A DNA stretch of 64,000 nt from Anaeroglomus sp964550565 (GCA_964550565.1 CAZKAI010000003.1:1-64000); one strand, 5' to 3'. Shown: positions 34,064-43,142, counted from the first letter of the stretch. Notes: generated by a model not told the origin, from the sequence alone. Translations and numbers: made by a program.

Positions 34064-34618
34064 TTATTTATTCAAAGGTCGATGTTGTTCCACGATGCCG
34101 ATGTCTTTATCGCCGCGGCCGGATAAATTCACGACGACCACGGTCTCGCGGGGGTATTTGCCTCTTTGTTCACTGACCCAGGCCAGGGCATGGGCACTTT
34201 CCAGTGCAGGCAGAATGCCCTCCAGCCGTGTCAACTGAAAAAATGCATCCAGAACCTGTTCATCGGAGACATTGACATACCGGGCACGGCCAATATCCTT
34301 AAGATAGGAATGTTCGGGGCCGACGCCGGGGTAATCCAGGCCGGCAGAGATGCATTCGGTCTCGTGAATCTGGCCGTTTTCATCCTGAAGGAGGTAGGTT
34401 CTGGCCCCGTGAAGGACTCCNNNNNNNNNNNNNNNNNNNNNNNNNNNNNNNNNNNNNNNNNNNNNNNNNNNNNNNNNNNNNNNNNNNNNNNNNNNNNNNN
34501 NNNNNNNNNNNNNNNNNNNNAATCGATCAAACGCCTGTTCGATTTCCTCAAGGGCCGGAATCAGAACTTCCGGCACATAAAAGCCGCCGAATTGGCCAAA
34601 TCGTCCGTTGTGTTTCAT
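34064..34618 (-). CDS. trpB: tryptophan synthase beta chain (mostly missing in a gap)
   Basis: Only the ends can be read: the first 32 residues (MKHNGRFGQFGGFYVPEVL) and the last 118 or so. The latter include HGARTYLLQDENGQI, SAGLDYPGVGPEH and a VVNLSGRGDKD motif, which carries Ser and Gly residues for pyridoxal phosphate. TrpB is normally about 400 residues, so about 245 are missing, including the catalytic Lys. The 100-N gap keeps the frame by chance. The ATG overlaps the trpF stop by 4 bp. The gene is probably intact in the organism. Confidence 0.88.
   Translation of the reverse strand: MKHNGRFGQFGGFYVPEVLIPALEEIEQAFDRXXXXXXXXXXXXXXXXXXXXXXXXXXXXXXXXXXGVLHGARTYLLQDENGQIHETECISAGLDYPGVGPEHSYLKDIGRARYVNVSDEQVLDAFFQLTRLEGILPALESAHALAWVSEQRGKYPRETVVVVNLSGRGDKDIGIVEQHRPLNK
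34421..34520. other. true assembly gap inside trpB (length understated)
   Basis: The flanks share no sequence, unlike the other three gaps. From normal TrpB length about 735 bp are missing, so the 100 N are a placeholder and coordinates past this point are shifted by roughly 0.6 kb relative to the genome. Confidence 0.85.
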
Positions 34619-35253
34619 GCTCGTACCTTCCAGCCTGTGGCCTGATGGATGTTGTCAAATAATTGTTTCATTTTGATATGATCTTTTTTGCCGGGGGCCG
34701 ATTCAACGCCGCTGCATACGTCAATACAATAAATGCCTATCTGGATGGCCTGGACAGCATTGTCGGGATTGATTCCTCCGGCCAGAAATAATCTGCGATG
34801 CAGATTTCCAATCAGCGACCAGTCAAACGGCTTGCCTGTTCCGCCATAGAGATTTTTATCATAAGAATCCAGCATAATCGCATCGACCGGATACTCATAG
34901 GCTTTCTGGATATCCTCTGCGGTTCTGACGCGAATGGCCTTAATCAGACGGGCATTCGTCCAGGTCAATGAGCGGCAAAACTCCGGGGTTTCGTCACCAT
35001 GAAGCTGAATCCAGTTCAAGAAGCCCCCTTCAACGATTCGCTTCAATTCAGTGGGTGTCGGGTTGACAAATACCCCGACGGTATCAATGGATGTGGGTAT
35101 TTTTTTAAGAATATTGAAAGCTTGTTCGTAGGGGACATAGCGAGGGCTTTTCTCGTAGAAATTAAAACCCAGCATATCCACACCCATGTCGACTGCCGCA
35201 AGGGCATCCTCACTGTTGGTGATACCGCAAATTTTGACTTTAATCGATAACAT
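34615..35253 (-). CDS. trpF: phosphoribosylanthranilate isomerase
   Basis: Converts N-(5-phosphoribosyl)anthranilate to the CdRP intermediate of tryptophan synthesis. 212 residues of TIM-barrel type. KVKICGITNSEDALAAVDMGVDMLGF is the N-terminal signature with the catalytic Cys, QLHGDETPEFC is a conserved strand, and LAGGINPDNA binds phosphate. The usual catalytic Asp is in AIMLDSYDKN. AGGAG lies upstream of the ATG at 35253. It overlaps trpB by 4 bp. Confidence 0.92.
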   Translation of the reverse strand: MLSIKVKICGITNSEDALAAVDMGVDMLGFNFYEKSPRYVPYEQAFNILKKIPTSIDTVGVFVNPTPTELKRIVEGGFLNWIQLHGDETPEFCRSLTWTNARLIKAIRVRTAEDIQKAYEYPVDAIMLDSYDKNLYGGTGKPFDWSLIGNLHRRLFLAGGINPDNAVQAIQIGIYCIDVCSGVESAPGKKDHIKMKQLFDNIHQATGWKVRA

Positions 35254-35275
35254 TGTGCCGCCGTCTCCTGAACGT

Positions 35276-36292
35276 TCAACTGTTGCTGATAGCAATTAAT
35301 TGTTCCAGGCATTTGGCTGCCGATCCGCTATGGATGGATTTGTCGGCCAGCTCAATGCCTTCGGCAAAATCTTTTGCCAGACCTGCCACCATTATAGCCG
35401 CCGCTGCATTTAATACCACAATATCTTTTCGGGGGCCGTTCAGGCTGCCGGTAATAATGTCCTTTACAATGCGGGCATTAGTTTCCGCTTCACCGCCAAT
35501 CAAATCATTAAAGTCGGCTCGCGGAATGCCCAGATAGACCGGATCGAGGCGTTCATCGCGGAACTGGCCGTTTTCCAAATGAATTATATTGCTGGGACTC
35601 ATTGTGCTGATTTCGTCCAGACCGCAGCTATGAACCACAATGGCTCGCCTAACCCCCAGAACCTTCAGGGTTTCGGCGATACGGGGCATCAGGGATTCAT
35701 CTGATACCCCCATGACCTGGGCGGTAGCCCTGGCCGGATTGGCCAGCGGGCCAAGGATATTGAAAGCCGTTCTGAAATCGAGGGACTGCCGCACCGGCTG
35801 GACATGCTTCATGGCCGGGTGGAACTGGGGTGCAAACATGAAACCAATATGAGCCTGGCGAATACACTGAGCTACTTTTTCCGGCCCGGGAGCGATATTG
35901 ACACCTAAAGCAGTCAGTACATCCGCCGAACCGCAGGTACTGGTGATGGCGCGATTGCCGTGTTTGGCGACATAGACCCCCGCTCCGGCTGCAACCAGGG
36001 CAGCGGCCGTGGAAATGTTAAAGGTTTTCATAGCCGCACCGCCTGTGCCACAGGTATCCACCATGTTATCCAGGCCGGTTTCGACCTTGACGGCGTGATT
36101 TCGCAGGGATGAGGCCAGCCCGGCCAGTTCACTGACGGCGGCTTTTTTGACCCGCATGGCCGCCAGAAACGCCGCAATCTGAAGTTGGGGAACCTCGCCG
36201 GTGAAAATGATATCCAGCAGAGTCTGGGCCTGTTCAAAACTAAGGTCTTTACCTTCCAGAATAATTTCGAGATACTCGGTAATTTTTTTCAT
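35276..36292 (-). CDS. trpD: anthranilate phosphoribosyltransferase
   Basis: Transfers the phosphoribosyl group of PRPP to anthranilate, 338 residues. DTCGTGGAAMKTFNISTAAA is the pyrophosphate-binding loop, HGNRAITSTCGSADVLTALG the anthranilate/PRPP region, and VHSCGLDEIS a conserved C-terminal block. It is a separate gene from trpG, not the fused trpGD of enteric bacteria. It lies 18 bp after trpG. Confidence 0.94.
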   Translation of the reverse strand: MKKITEYLEIILEGKDLSFEQAQTLLDIIFTGEVPQLQIAAFLAAMRVKKAAVSELAGLASSLRNHAVKVETGLDNMVDTCGTGGAAMKTFNISTAAALVAAGAGVYVAKHGNRAITSTCGSADVLTALGVNIAPGPEKVAQCIRQAHIGFMFAPQFHPAMKHVQPVRQSLDFRTAFNILGPLANPARATAQVMGVSDESLMPRIAETLKVLGVRRAIVVHSCGLDEISTMSPSNIIHLENGQFRDERLDPVYLGIPRADFNDLIGGEAETNARIVKDIITGSLNGPRKDIVVLNAAAAIMVAGLAKDFAEGIELADKSIHSGSAAKCLEQLIAISNS

Positions 36293-36310
36293 TTTTCCGA
36301 CTCCAATACG

Positions 36311-36916
36311 TTATTGACTTTGTTTAAAAGACGAGGCGATCGCCAGCATATTCTCGATAATTCGCCCCCCCGTGGGTGTCAGAATGCTTTCCGGGTGGAA
36401 CTGGACACCATAAATCGGCAGTGTTTTATGATTGGCTCCCATGACAATGCCTTCAAATTCAGCGGTGGCCTCCATACAATCCGGCATTTTAGCTGCCGCA
36501 AGGCTGTGGTAGCGCCCGACCTGCAGGGGATTTTCGAGGCCCTCGAAAAGTCCTCGTCCATTGTGGGTGATCCGTGACGGTTTGCCGTGCATGACTTCGC
36601 GGGCATGGCTGATGACGCCCCCGAAATACTGGACGATTGCCTGATGACCGAGGCAGACTCCTAAAATGGGTAATTGCCCTTTAAGGGCATCAATTGCAGC
36701 CAGTGTGACCCCGGCCGTGTCGGGATTGCCCGGGCCGGGCGACAGGACCAGTAATTGGGCTCCAAACTCCTCTGCGGCCTTCTTGAGTTCCTCCAGCGGA
36801 GTATCGGCCCGATAGACCTTGGTAGGGCAGTTCCGCTTGGCGAATTCATCAACCAGATTATAGGTAAATGAATCAAAGTTATCGATAAACAGGACTCGAA
36901 CTGTTGGTTTTTCCAT
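36311..36916 (-). CDS. trpG: anthranilate synthase glutamine amidotransferase subunit
   Basis: Supplies ammonia from glutamine to TrpE, 201 residues. The opening VLFIDNFDSFTYNLVDEF, the nucleophile motif LGVCLGHQAIVQ and the catalytic His/Glu in GVQFHPESI are all present. AAGGAAA sits just before the ATG at 36916; a longer start at 36964 overlaps trpE. It may also serve folate synthesis as PabA, since no separate pabA is in view. Confidence 0.93.
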   Translation of the reverse strand: MEKPTVRVLFIDNFDSFTYNLVDEFAKRNCPTKVYRADTPLEELKKAAEEFGAQLLVLSPGPGNPDTAGVTLAAIDALKGQLPILGVCLGHQAIVQYFGGVISHAREVMHGKPSRITHNGRGLFEGLENPLQVGRYHSLAAAKMPDCMEATAEFEGIVMGANHKTLPIYGVQFHPESILTPTGGRIIENMLAIASSFKQSQ

Positions 36917-36926
36917 TGGGATTTCC

Positions 36927-38558
36927 TTATTGTCTCTGCGGTTTTCCGATGTCTTCGACGGCACTGCGAATGGCCTTCAGACACGAACCGGATTTGTGAA
37001 CGGTTTCTTCATATTCGGTTTTGGGGACGCTGTCGTGTACGATTCCCGCACCGGCCCGGATATAGGCCTTGTGGTCGCGTATCTGCATACTGCGAATGGT
37101 GATGCAACTGTCAAACTGGCCGTCCACAGTCAGATACATCACGGCGCCGCCGTAATAACCCCGCTTGGTATTTTCGAGGTTGCGAATGATTTTCATGGCC
37201 TCGATTTTCGGCGCCCCGGTCAGGGTTCCCATATTCATGGTGGCCAGGTAGGCGCTGAGGGCATCGAGGTCCTTACGGAGAATACCGCGTACGTTGCTGA
37301 CCAGGTGCATCACGGATTCGTATTTTTCCACCGTCAGCATCTCATTGACGGCCCGGCTGCCGGGATTGGAGACGCGGGCGATGTCGTTACGGGCCAGGTC
37401 AACCAGCATCATGTGTTCGGCCAGTTCCTTGCGATCCAGCTTCAGCTCGGCTTCATATCGCATATCCATATCCGAATCGATTTTATTATTCACTCGACCT
37501 CGCGGTTTGGTACCGGCGATGGGGCGGATTTCCACGACCCGATCAGTCGAGCCGCCAACCCGCAGATTTAATTCCGGACTGGCTCCCATCAGCACGGTAT
37601 TATCGGTATTCAGATAAAACATATAAGGGGATGGATTGAGCTTTCGCAGCTTGCGATAGACATCCAGCGCCTCGGCAGGGCAGGGTTCAATATGCGTCCG
37701 GCTCAGGACGACCTGAAAGATATCGCCGTCCAGGATATGCTGTTTGGCTTTCAGTACCATGTTTTCATAGTCCTGCTGTGACGTGTCGGAGCCGGGGCCG
37801 GGCAGAGGGGTGGTGCAGGGTTTGGGCTGCGGCATTTCTTCGTGGATTTTATCGGTATAGAAATCAAAGGTGTCGATGGCTTCCTGATAAATCTGGTCCC
37901 GGTCGCCATTGGTGACTACCGCGTTGACCACAACAAAGCCCTGTCCTTTTTTATGGTCCATCAGGAAGATGTTGTCGGCAAAATACAGTTCGTAATCCGG
38001 ATTTTGCAGAATATCACTGCTGCTTGCCGGCAGTTTTTCAAATTGATCGATAAAATCATAGCTCAATGCCCCCAGCAGGCCGCAGGTGATGCGGAAAGGT
38101 TTGCTGGCCAGTTCGAAGGCAAACGCCACGGCTCGAATGACATCCATCTGGTTGGTGCTTTTCAGGCGGCTTTGTTCATCGAGGGTTTCTTGAGATTGTC
38201 TGAATGTGCCTACAATTCGCTCCTGTTCAAATGAAATCTGGTCACAAAAAGAGAATCGCCTTGGGTTTGAAGCGAGATACCTCAGAATTCGCTTGCCTGC
38301 AGGGGTTAATGCCTCGATCCGAAAGTGCGTGCCTTTGCCGGTTAAATAAAGGGCGGGCTGTGCTGTCGCAAAGGTTAATTCGCCCGCCCCGCTTCCGGAT
38401 AAATAATCTCTTGATTCAAAAAGGCAGCTATGTTTACGCCGGCCATAATCAGTCAGTCGGGCAAAATACTCTACCGGACATCGGATATCGATTTCTCGCA
38501 CGATGGGGATGATTTGCCCCGGCCGGGCCTGCTGTATGCGTTTTTGTAATTCATTCAT
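36927..38558 (-). CDS. trpE: anthranilate synthase component I
   Basis: Makes anthranilate from chorismate with ammonia from TrpG, 543 residues. The C-terminal chorismate-binding domain has GDIFQVVLSRTHIEP, PSPYMFYLNTDNTVLMGASPE, VEIRPIAGTKPRGRV and IRAGAGIVHDSVPKTEYEE. The feedback-site region near the N-terminus includes LFESRDYL in place of the enteric LLES motif. A weak AAGG lies upstream of the ATG. The gene follows a leader peptide and terminator; trpG starts 10 bp after it. Confidence 0.93.
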   Translation of the reverse strand: MNELQKRIQQARPGQIIPIVREIDIRCPVEYFARLTDYGRRKHSCLFESRDYLSGSGAGELTFATAQPALYLTGKGTHFRIEALTPAGKRILRYLASNPRRFSFCDQISFEQERIVGTFRQSQETLDEQSRLKSTNQMDVIRAVAFAFELASKPFRITCGLLGALSYDFIDQFEKLPASSSDILQNPDYELYFADNIFLMDHKKGQGFVVVNAVVTNGDRDQIYQEAIDTFDFYTDKIHEEMPQPKPCTTPLPGPGSDTSQQDYENMVLKAKQHILDGDIFQVVLSRTHIEPCPAEALDVYRKLRKLNPSPYMFYLNTDNTVLMGASPELNLRVGGSTDRVVEIRPIAGTKPRGRVNNKIDSDMDMRYEAELKLDRKELAEHMMLVDLARNDIARVSNPGSRAVNEMLTVEKYESVMHLVSNVRGILRKDLDALSAYLATMNMGTLTGAPKIEAMKIIRNLENTKRGYYGGAVMYLTVDGQFDSCITIRSMQIRDHKAYIRAGAGIVHDSVPKTEYEETVHKSGSCLKAIRSAVEDIGKPQRQ

Positions 38559-38596
38559 TTTTAATACCTTATGATTATATATGACCGTGTATCAAT

Positions 38597-38631
38597 AAAA
38601 AAAACCTGAATGCTTTTTCGAGCCTTCAGGT
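38597..38631 (-). terminator. intrinsic terminator in the trp leader (attenuator)
   Basis: On the minus strand ACCTGAA (38631-38625) pairs with TTCAGGT (38610-38604) around a 14-nt loop and is followed by a run of eight T residues. It stands 39 nt before trpE and 45 nt past the leader-peptide stop. This is where an attenuator would be. Confidence 0.85.
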
Positions 38632-38675
38632 CGTTATTTCGTGTTTTAGATATAGAAACATCGGGTCCTGTCGGC

Positions 38676-38714
38676 CTATCCAACAGGACGCCACCAGCCA
38701 AAAGATACTATCAT
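38676..38714 (-). CDS. trpL: trp operon leader peptide
   Basis: A 12-residue open frame, MIVSFGWWRPVG, with tandem TGG codons at positions 7 and 8 and a TAG stop. Directly after the Trp codons the RNA forms GTCCTGT (38689-38683) paired with ACAGGAC (38671-38665). A ribosome stalled at the Trp codons would cover the first arm. The layout is that of classic Trp attenuation. The ribosome binding site is weak, and the antiterminator pairing I can draw is only about four consecutive base pairs. Confidence 0.78.
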   Translation of the reverse strand: MIVSFGWWRPVG

Positions 38715-38721
38715 ATTTATA

Positions 38722-38743
38722 TTGTTTCTATTCATAGAAACAA
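38722..38743. promoter_or_regulatory. 22-bp palindrome at the trp transcription start
   Basis: TTGTTTCTAT and ATAGAAACAA form a perfect 10-bp inverted repeat with a 2-bp centre. It covers the predicted start and touches the -10 box, so it is a candidate repressor operator. It could also be a 5' hairpin of the leader RNA. Confidence 0.6.
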
Positions 38744-38771
38744 CTATACAAAAATTTACATTTCAAGTCAA
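38743..38771 (-). promoter_or_regulatory. sigma70-type promoter of the trp operon
   Basis: On the minus strand TTGACT (38771-38766) and TATAGT (38748-38743) are 17 bp apart. The start would be near 38736, about 22 nt before the leader-peptide ATG. Confidence 0.75.
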
Positions 38772-38978
38772 TCCCCAAAATAATATTTTGTGAAAAAAAA
38801 TATTTCAGTCTCAAGCTGAATATGCATAATGGCTGTAGATTATATAGGCAATTGCTTTCGATTACGGAAAAATAGTCGTATTCTGGCGGCTGTCAGAGGC
38901 ACCGATTCATGACTATGCAATCGGGGGTGCACTATGATTCCTCTGCTTACAGAATAATAGAAAGGAAAATTCGATCTC

Positions 38979-40433
38979 ATGTATTCCAGAAGAGACTTTA
39001 TGAAATGGATGGGGACTGCCGTTGCGGCGGTTGGCGGTGGTGTAAGCATTTCGCGGGCTGACGAGCCGAAGGCAGTCCAACCGAATATCATCGTCGTGTT
39101 TATTGATGACATGGGATGGGGGGATCTGTCCTGTTTTGGCGGGCCTGACGTCAAGACTGAAAACATTGACCGTCTTGCGAGCGAGGGGATTCGTTTCGAG
39201 CAGTTTTATGTGAATTCCCCGATCTGTTCGCCTTCCCGAGTGGCTATCTCCACCGGACAATACCCGCAGCGGTGGCGCGTTGGCTCCTACCTGAGCAACC
39301 GCGCGGAAAATGACAAACGCGGCATAGCCCATTGGCTGGACCCCGCCGCACCGATGATGGCGCGTTTCCTGAAGGAAGCCGGTTATGCAACGGGCCATTT
39401 CGGCAAGTGGCACATGGGCGGCCAGCGCGACATCGGCGAGGCTCCGCTCATCAGCAAATACGGTTTTGATGAGTCGCTGACCAACTTCGAGGGTCTTGGT
39501 CCCCGCGTCCTGCCGCTATGCGATTCTTATGACGGCAAGGGGCCCCGGAAATATGCCCTCGGCTCCGATACCCTGGGGCACGGCCCCATTACCTGGCAGG
39601 ACCGCTCCAAAGTAACCGAATCGTTTGTTGCGGCCGCGATTCACTTTATCGGTAAAGCCCGCACCGAAAAGAAACCCTTCTACATCAATCTCTGGCCCGA
39701 CGATGTTCATTCTCCCTTCTTTCCACCCGAGGACAAACGGGGTGATGGCAAAAAGCGGACGCTCTACAACAACGTCCTGGACACCATGGACCGACAGCTT
39801 GGCGTCCTGTTTGACACGATCCGCCAGGACAACGACCTGCGGAACAATACAATTATTGTCTTCTGCTCGGATAACGGACCAGAGCAGGGGGCCGGTATCG
39901 CCGGACCGCTGCGGGGCTTCAAGACAATGCTGTATGAAGGAGGGATTCGCTCGCCGCTGATTGTGTGGGGACCGGGACTGATTGAGTCAAAAAAGGCAGG
40001 GACGGTCAACCGGACATCTTTTATGGCGGCTATCGACTTGGTGCCGTCCCTGCTGGCCATTGTCGGGGTTAAGGCACCGAAGAATGTCCAGTTTGACGGT
40101 CAGTCATTGGAGGATGTGCTGACGGGCAGGTCGGAGCGATCACGTAAGGGGCCGGTGTTTTTCCGCCGGCCTCCGGATCGGGATGCAAACTCTGGAATAG
40201 ATGACCTCCCTGATCTGGCCGTACGTGAGGGAGAATGGAAGCTGCTCTGTGAGTATGACGGCTCGAACGCTGAACTGTACAATCTTGCAGCCGATCCGGC
40301 CGAAGAGCGGAACATGGCATCTGAGCATCCTGAACGGGTAGATCGGCTGACCAAAGCGGTGATCCAATGGCATCGGTCCATGCCGCCGGATCTTGGTGCA
40401 ACCTACGGAAAAAAGAACAAAGAAAAACCATAA
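38979..40433 (+). CDS. Tat-exported sulfatase (formylglycine type)
   Basis: Removes sulfate esters, probably from sulfated polysaccharides outside the cytoplasm. 484 residues. The N-terminus SRRDFMKWMGTAVAAVGGG is a twin-arginine signal. PNIIVVFIDDMGWGD carries the metal-binding Asp pair. CSPSR near residue 83 is the C-x-P-x-R sulfatase motif whose Cys is converted to formylglycine. GHFGKWHMGG and FCSDNGPEQGAG supply further active-site residues. No maturing enzyme is in view. Sulfatases of this kind are typical of planctomycetes. Confidence 0.92.
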   Translation: MYSRRDFMKWMGTAVAAVGGGVSISRADEPKAVQPNIIVVFIDDMGWGDLSCFGGPDVKTENIDRLASEGIRFEQFYVNSPICSPSRVAISTGQYPQRWRVGSYLSNRAENDKRGIAHWLDPAAPMMARFLKEAGYATGHFGKWHMGGQRDIGEAPLISKYGFDESLTNFEGLGPRVLPLCDSYDGKGPRKYALGSDTLGHGPITWQDRSKVTESFVAAAIHFIGKARTEKKPFYINLWPDDVHSPFFPPEDKRGDGKKRTLYNNVLDTMDRQLGVLFDTIRQDNDLRNNTIIVFCSDNGPEQGAGIAGPLRGFKTMLYEGGIRSPLIVWGPGLIESKKAGTVNRTSFMAAIDLVPSLLAIVGVKAPKNVQFDGQSLEDVLTGRSERSRKGPVFFRRPPDRDANSGIDDLPDLAVREGEWKLLCEYDGSNAELYNLAADPAEERNMASEHPERVDRLTKAVIQWHRSMPPDLGATYGKKNKEKP

Positions 40434-40530
40434 TCCGCTGTCATGGCAGATACACTACTATTTACGAATCTGAATGCAGCCAATAAGAACAAACAGAATT
40501 ATAAAACGTATCATTAACAGAGGTGCAACC

Positions 40531-41562
40531 ATGAAGATCGCATTATATAGCAATAAACCCTATACGGAACGATATTTCGAGATGGCCAATAAAACTTTCG
40601 GCCATGAAATAATCTATTTGGAACATCGGTTGGGGTCTGATACGGTTGAACTTGCCCATGGTTGTCAGGCTGTCTGTGTATTCGTTAATGATGTGCTGGA
40701 TGCTCCGGTATTGACCCGACTGTCCGAGATGGGAGTTCGGCTGATTGCCTTGCGGTGTGCCGGATTCAATAACGTGGATCTGGATATGGCCGAGAAGCTG
40801 GGGCTTTCGGTGGTTCGTGTTCCTGCCTATTCACCTTATGCTGTGGCCGAGCACACCGTTGCACTGATGCTGGCGTTGAATCGTCGTACCCATAAGGCCC
40901 ATGCACGTGTTCGCGAGGGCAATTTTTCGCTGGAAGGCCTGCTGGGTTTTGATATGTATCAAACGCCTGTGGGCATTGTCGGAACGGGTAAAATCGGTGC
41001 TCTTGTGGCCCGGATACTGCATGGCTTCGGGTGCGATTTATACGCCTATGATGTGCATCCGAATCCGGACTGCCTGAAGCTTGGAGTTAAGTATGTTACA
41101 CTCGATGAATTGTATAGTACATGCCGGATTATTACCCTGCACTGCCCGTTGACTCCGCAGACATATCATATGATTAATGCCGACACAATCACCAACATGC
41201 AGGATTGCGTGATGCTGATTAATACCAGCAGGGGAGCTTTAATCGATACCAAGGCTGTTATCGAGGGACTCAAAACCGAACGGATTGGTTATCTTGGCCT
41301 GGATGTCTATGAGGAAGAAGGCGATTTATTTTTTGAGGATTTGTCCAACCAGATTATTCAGGATGATGTTTTTGCTCGGTTATTGATGTTTCCCAATGTC
41401 ATCATTACCGGGCATCAGGCCTTTTTTACCCATAATGCCCTGACTGCGATTGCGGAAACGACGCTATCCAATATCAGCGAGTTTGAACAGGGATGCTGTC
41501 AGAATGCAGTTCTTTGCCAGAAAATGGTCTCCCACAAAAAATGCGGATGCGGGCCAGCTTAA
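40531..41562 (+). CDS. D-2-hydroxyacid dehydrogenase (D-lactate dehydrogenase-like)
   Basis: NAD-dependent enzyme of 343 residues. The Rossmann motif VGIVGTGKIGALVARILHGFG lies near residues 147-167. NTSRGALIDTKAV carries the catalytic Arg, LDVYEEE the Glu, and TGHQAFFTHNAL the His. FEDLSNQIIQDDVFARLLMFPNV is characteristic of fermentative D-lactate dehydrogenases. AGAGG lies just upstream of the ATG at 40531. It would reduce pyruvate to D-lactate and fits with phosphoketolase and hydrogenase as a fermentation exit. It may use another 2-oxoacid. Confidence 0.86.
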   Translation: MKIALYSNKPYTERYFEMANKTFGHEIIYLEHRLGSDTVELAHGCQAVCVFVNDVLDAPVLTRLSEMGVRLIALRCAGFNNVDLDMAEKLGLSVVRVPAYSPYAVAEHTVALMLALNRRTHKAHARVREGNFSLEGLLGFDMYQTPVGIVGTGKIGALVARILHGFGCDLYAYDVHPNPDCLKLGVKYVTLDELYSTCRIITLHCPLTPQTYHMINADTITNMQDCVMLINTSRGALIDTKAVIEGLKTERIGYLGLDVYEEEGDLFFEDLSNQIIQDDVFARLLMFPNVIITGHQAFFTHNALTAIAETTLSNISEFEQGCCQNAVLCQKMVSHKKCGCGPA

Positions 41563-41564
41563 AC

Positions 41565-42953
41565 TCAAAATTCCGGAGAATTAAAAAGCGGATTAAGCCA
41601 GTTTTCGCAGAATAGCGACAGATCATTGATATTGACCATTCCGTCTCTATCCAGGTCTGCCTGAATCAAAGCCGCTTCGATTTGCCACTGAGCAGCAATG
41701 AGGTTGAAATCATTTCCGTCAACTTTATCATTACCATCAAAATCGGCAATATTACCTGCGTCAGACAAAGACATACTTGCCTGCGGGGTATTTCCGTATG
41801 CACCAATGTTAATTCGTTTGCCGTGCGGCCACAGTTCCTCTGCCCAAACATCCAGCGGATTTCCGGCATCAATACATGGGCTGGTTACATCATCGCAAAT
41901 CCATGCGGAACTGGCTGGATTCCATCTGCTCGCCTGTGACATAAGATGATAATCCCCCTCAACCCAGATATCATCACTTTCGTCATCGGGTGTACCCTGG
42001 TCGTCCCAATACCCCGGAATGGCAAAAACCGGATTAGAGTTGATAAGTCCCGGTCCATATACAATGCCTTTTGTTCCGTAGGCTTTTGCCGAATCCAGCA
42101 AAGTGTAACTGACGGTAATGCATCCGCTTCCCGGACCGGGAGAAACATAGTTATACAGGTCCGGCCCAGAACCGGCACGATTGTCCCACAGAATATTATT
42201 TTCGATAAGATGGCTTTTGCCATAAATATAAAGCCCGCCCCCATTGGCCGCACGATTTCCTGCAATCGTACAGTTTTTGACCATGGAAGTTGTGTTGTAC
42301 GGCTGATCCAAATAAATCCCTCCGCCCCAGCCGACTGCTTCATTTCCAGTGACAATACAATGGGTCAGAGTCAGATATGTTTTCCAGTCAATATAGATTC
42401 CTCCGCCATGTGTAGCGGCAAAATTATTTGTTAAAATACAATGATGGATTACAACCGTTCCGGCAAGCTGGGTGTTGCAGTAAATGCCGCCTCCATAATT
42501 TGCACGATTATTGATGATTCTGCAGCGTGAGATTTTGGGAGCAGAGAGCATTGCGCAATAGACGCCGCCCCCCATTTCACTTGTAAAGCCATTGATGATT
42601 GTGATTCCATCCAAAATAGAGTCTGAGCCTTCGGATGAATCAAAAATAAAACCGCGATGCGGCGAGCTTTGGCCTCCCTGACAGTCAATAATTGTGGCTG
42701 CAACAATGGCCGGGTCTTGGGGATTTGTACATTGAACAGTAACGGCTTTGCCCAGGAAGCGAATATCCCGGTTGCCATCCCCCGTATAAGTGCCTGTACT
42801 TAAAACAATAATATCACCAGTGTTTGCAGCCGAAATGGCTGCTTGAATGGTTGGATAATCTCCGGTACCATCGGGATGGACTACGATAGCCTGTGCGATA
42901 GAACAAGAAGCTCCCAGTAAAAAAATCCCTAAAACTCTGATTGCTACAGTCAT
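41565..42953 (-). CDS. secreted right-handed beta-helix protein with dockerin-like C-terminus
   Basis: 462 residues. A signal peptide (MTVAIRVLGIFLLGASCSIAQA) is followed by VHPDGTGDYPTIQAAISAANTGDIIVLSTGTY, the usual opening of parallel beta-helix proteins. Then come repeated rungs with NN, GGG(I/V)Y and GGIY turns. The C-terminus has two Ca-binding dockerin-like repeats (DFDGNDKVDGNDFNLIAAQW and DLDRDGMVNINDLSLFCENW). Probably cell-surface or secreted; substrate unknown. AAGGAGG precedes the ATG. Proteins of this layout are abundant in planctomycetes. Confidence 0.88.
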   Translation of the reverse strand: MTVAIRVLGIFLLGASCSIAQAIVVHPDGTGDYPTIQAAISAANTGDIIVLSTGTYTGDGNRDIRFLGKAVTVQCTNPQDPAIVAATIIDCQGGQSSPHRGFIFDSSEGSDSILDGITIINGFTSEMGGGVYCAMLSAPKISRCRIINNRANYGGGIYCNTQLAGTVVIHHCILTNNFAATHGGGIYIDWKTYLTLTHCIVTGNEAVGWGGGIYLDQPYNTTSMVKNCTIAGNRAANGGGLYIYGKSHLIENNILWDNRAGSGPDLYNYVSPGPGSGCITVSYTLLDSAKAYGTKGIVYGPGLINSNPVFAIPGYWDDQGTPDDESDDIWVEGDYHLMSQASRWNPASSAWICDDVTSPCIDAGNPLDVWAEELWPHGKRINIGAYGNTPQASMSLSDAGNIADFDGNDKVDGNDFNLIAAQWQIEAALIQADLDRDGMVNINDLSLFCENWLNPLFNSPEF

Positions 42954-43142
42954 AAAACCTCCTTAGTTTAAAATGACTCCTACCCACCAATCCGGCCGCA
43001 ACTCCGTGAAGCATTTTTAACAAAGACCTCACTTTTATAAGCCATGACATAACAAATTTATTATACATAATTGTAGATAATATTCAAGTGAAATATCTAT
43101 ATTATTATGCGATAATCCATGTTGAATCAGGGATATTTTTTC

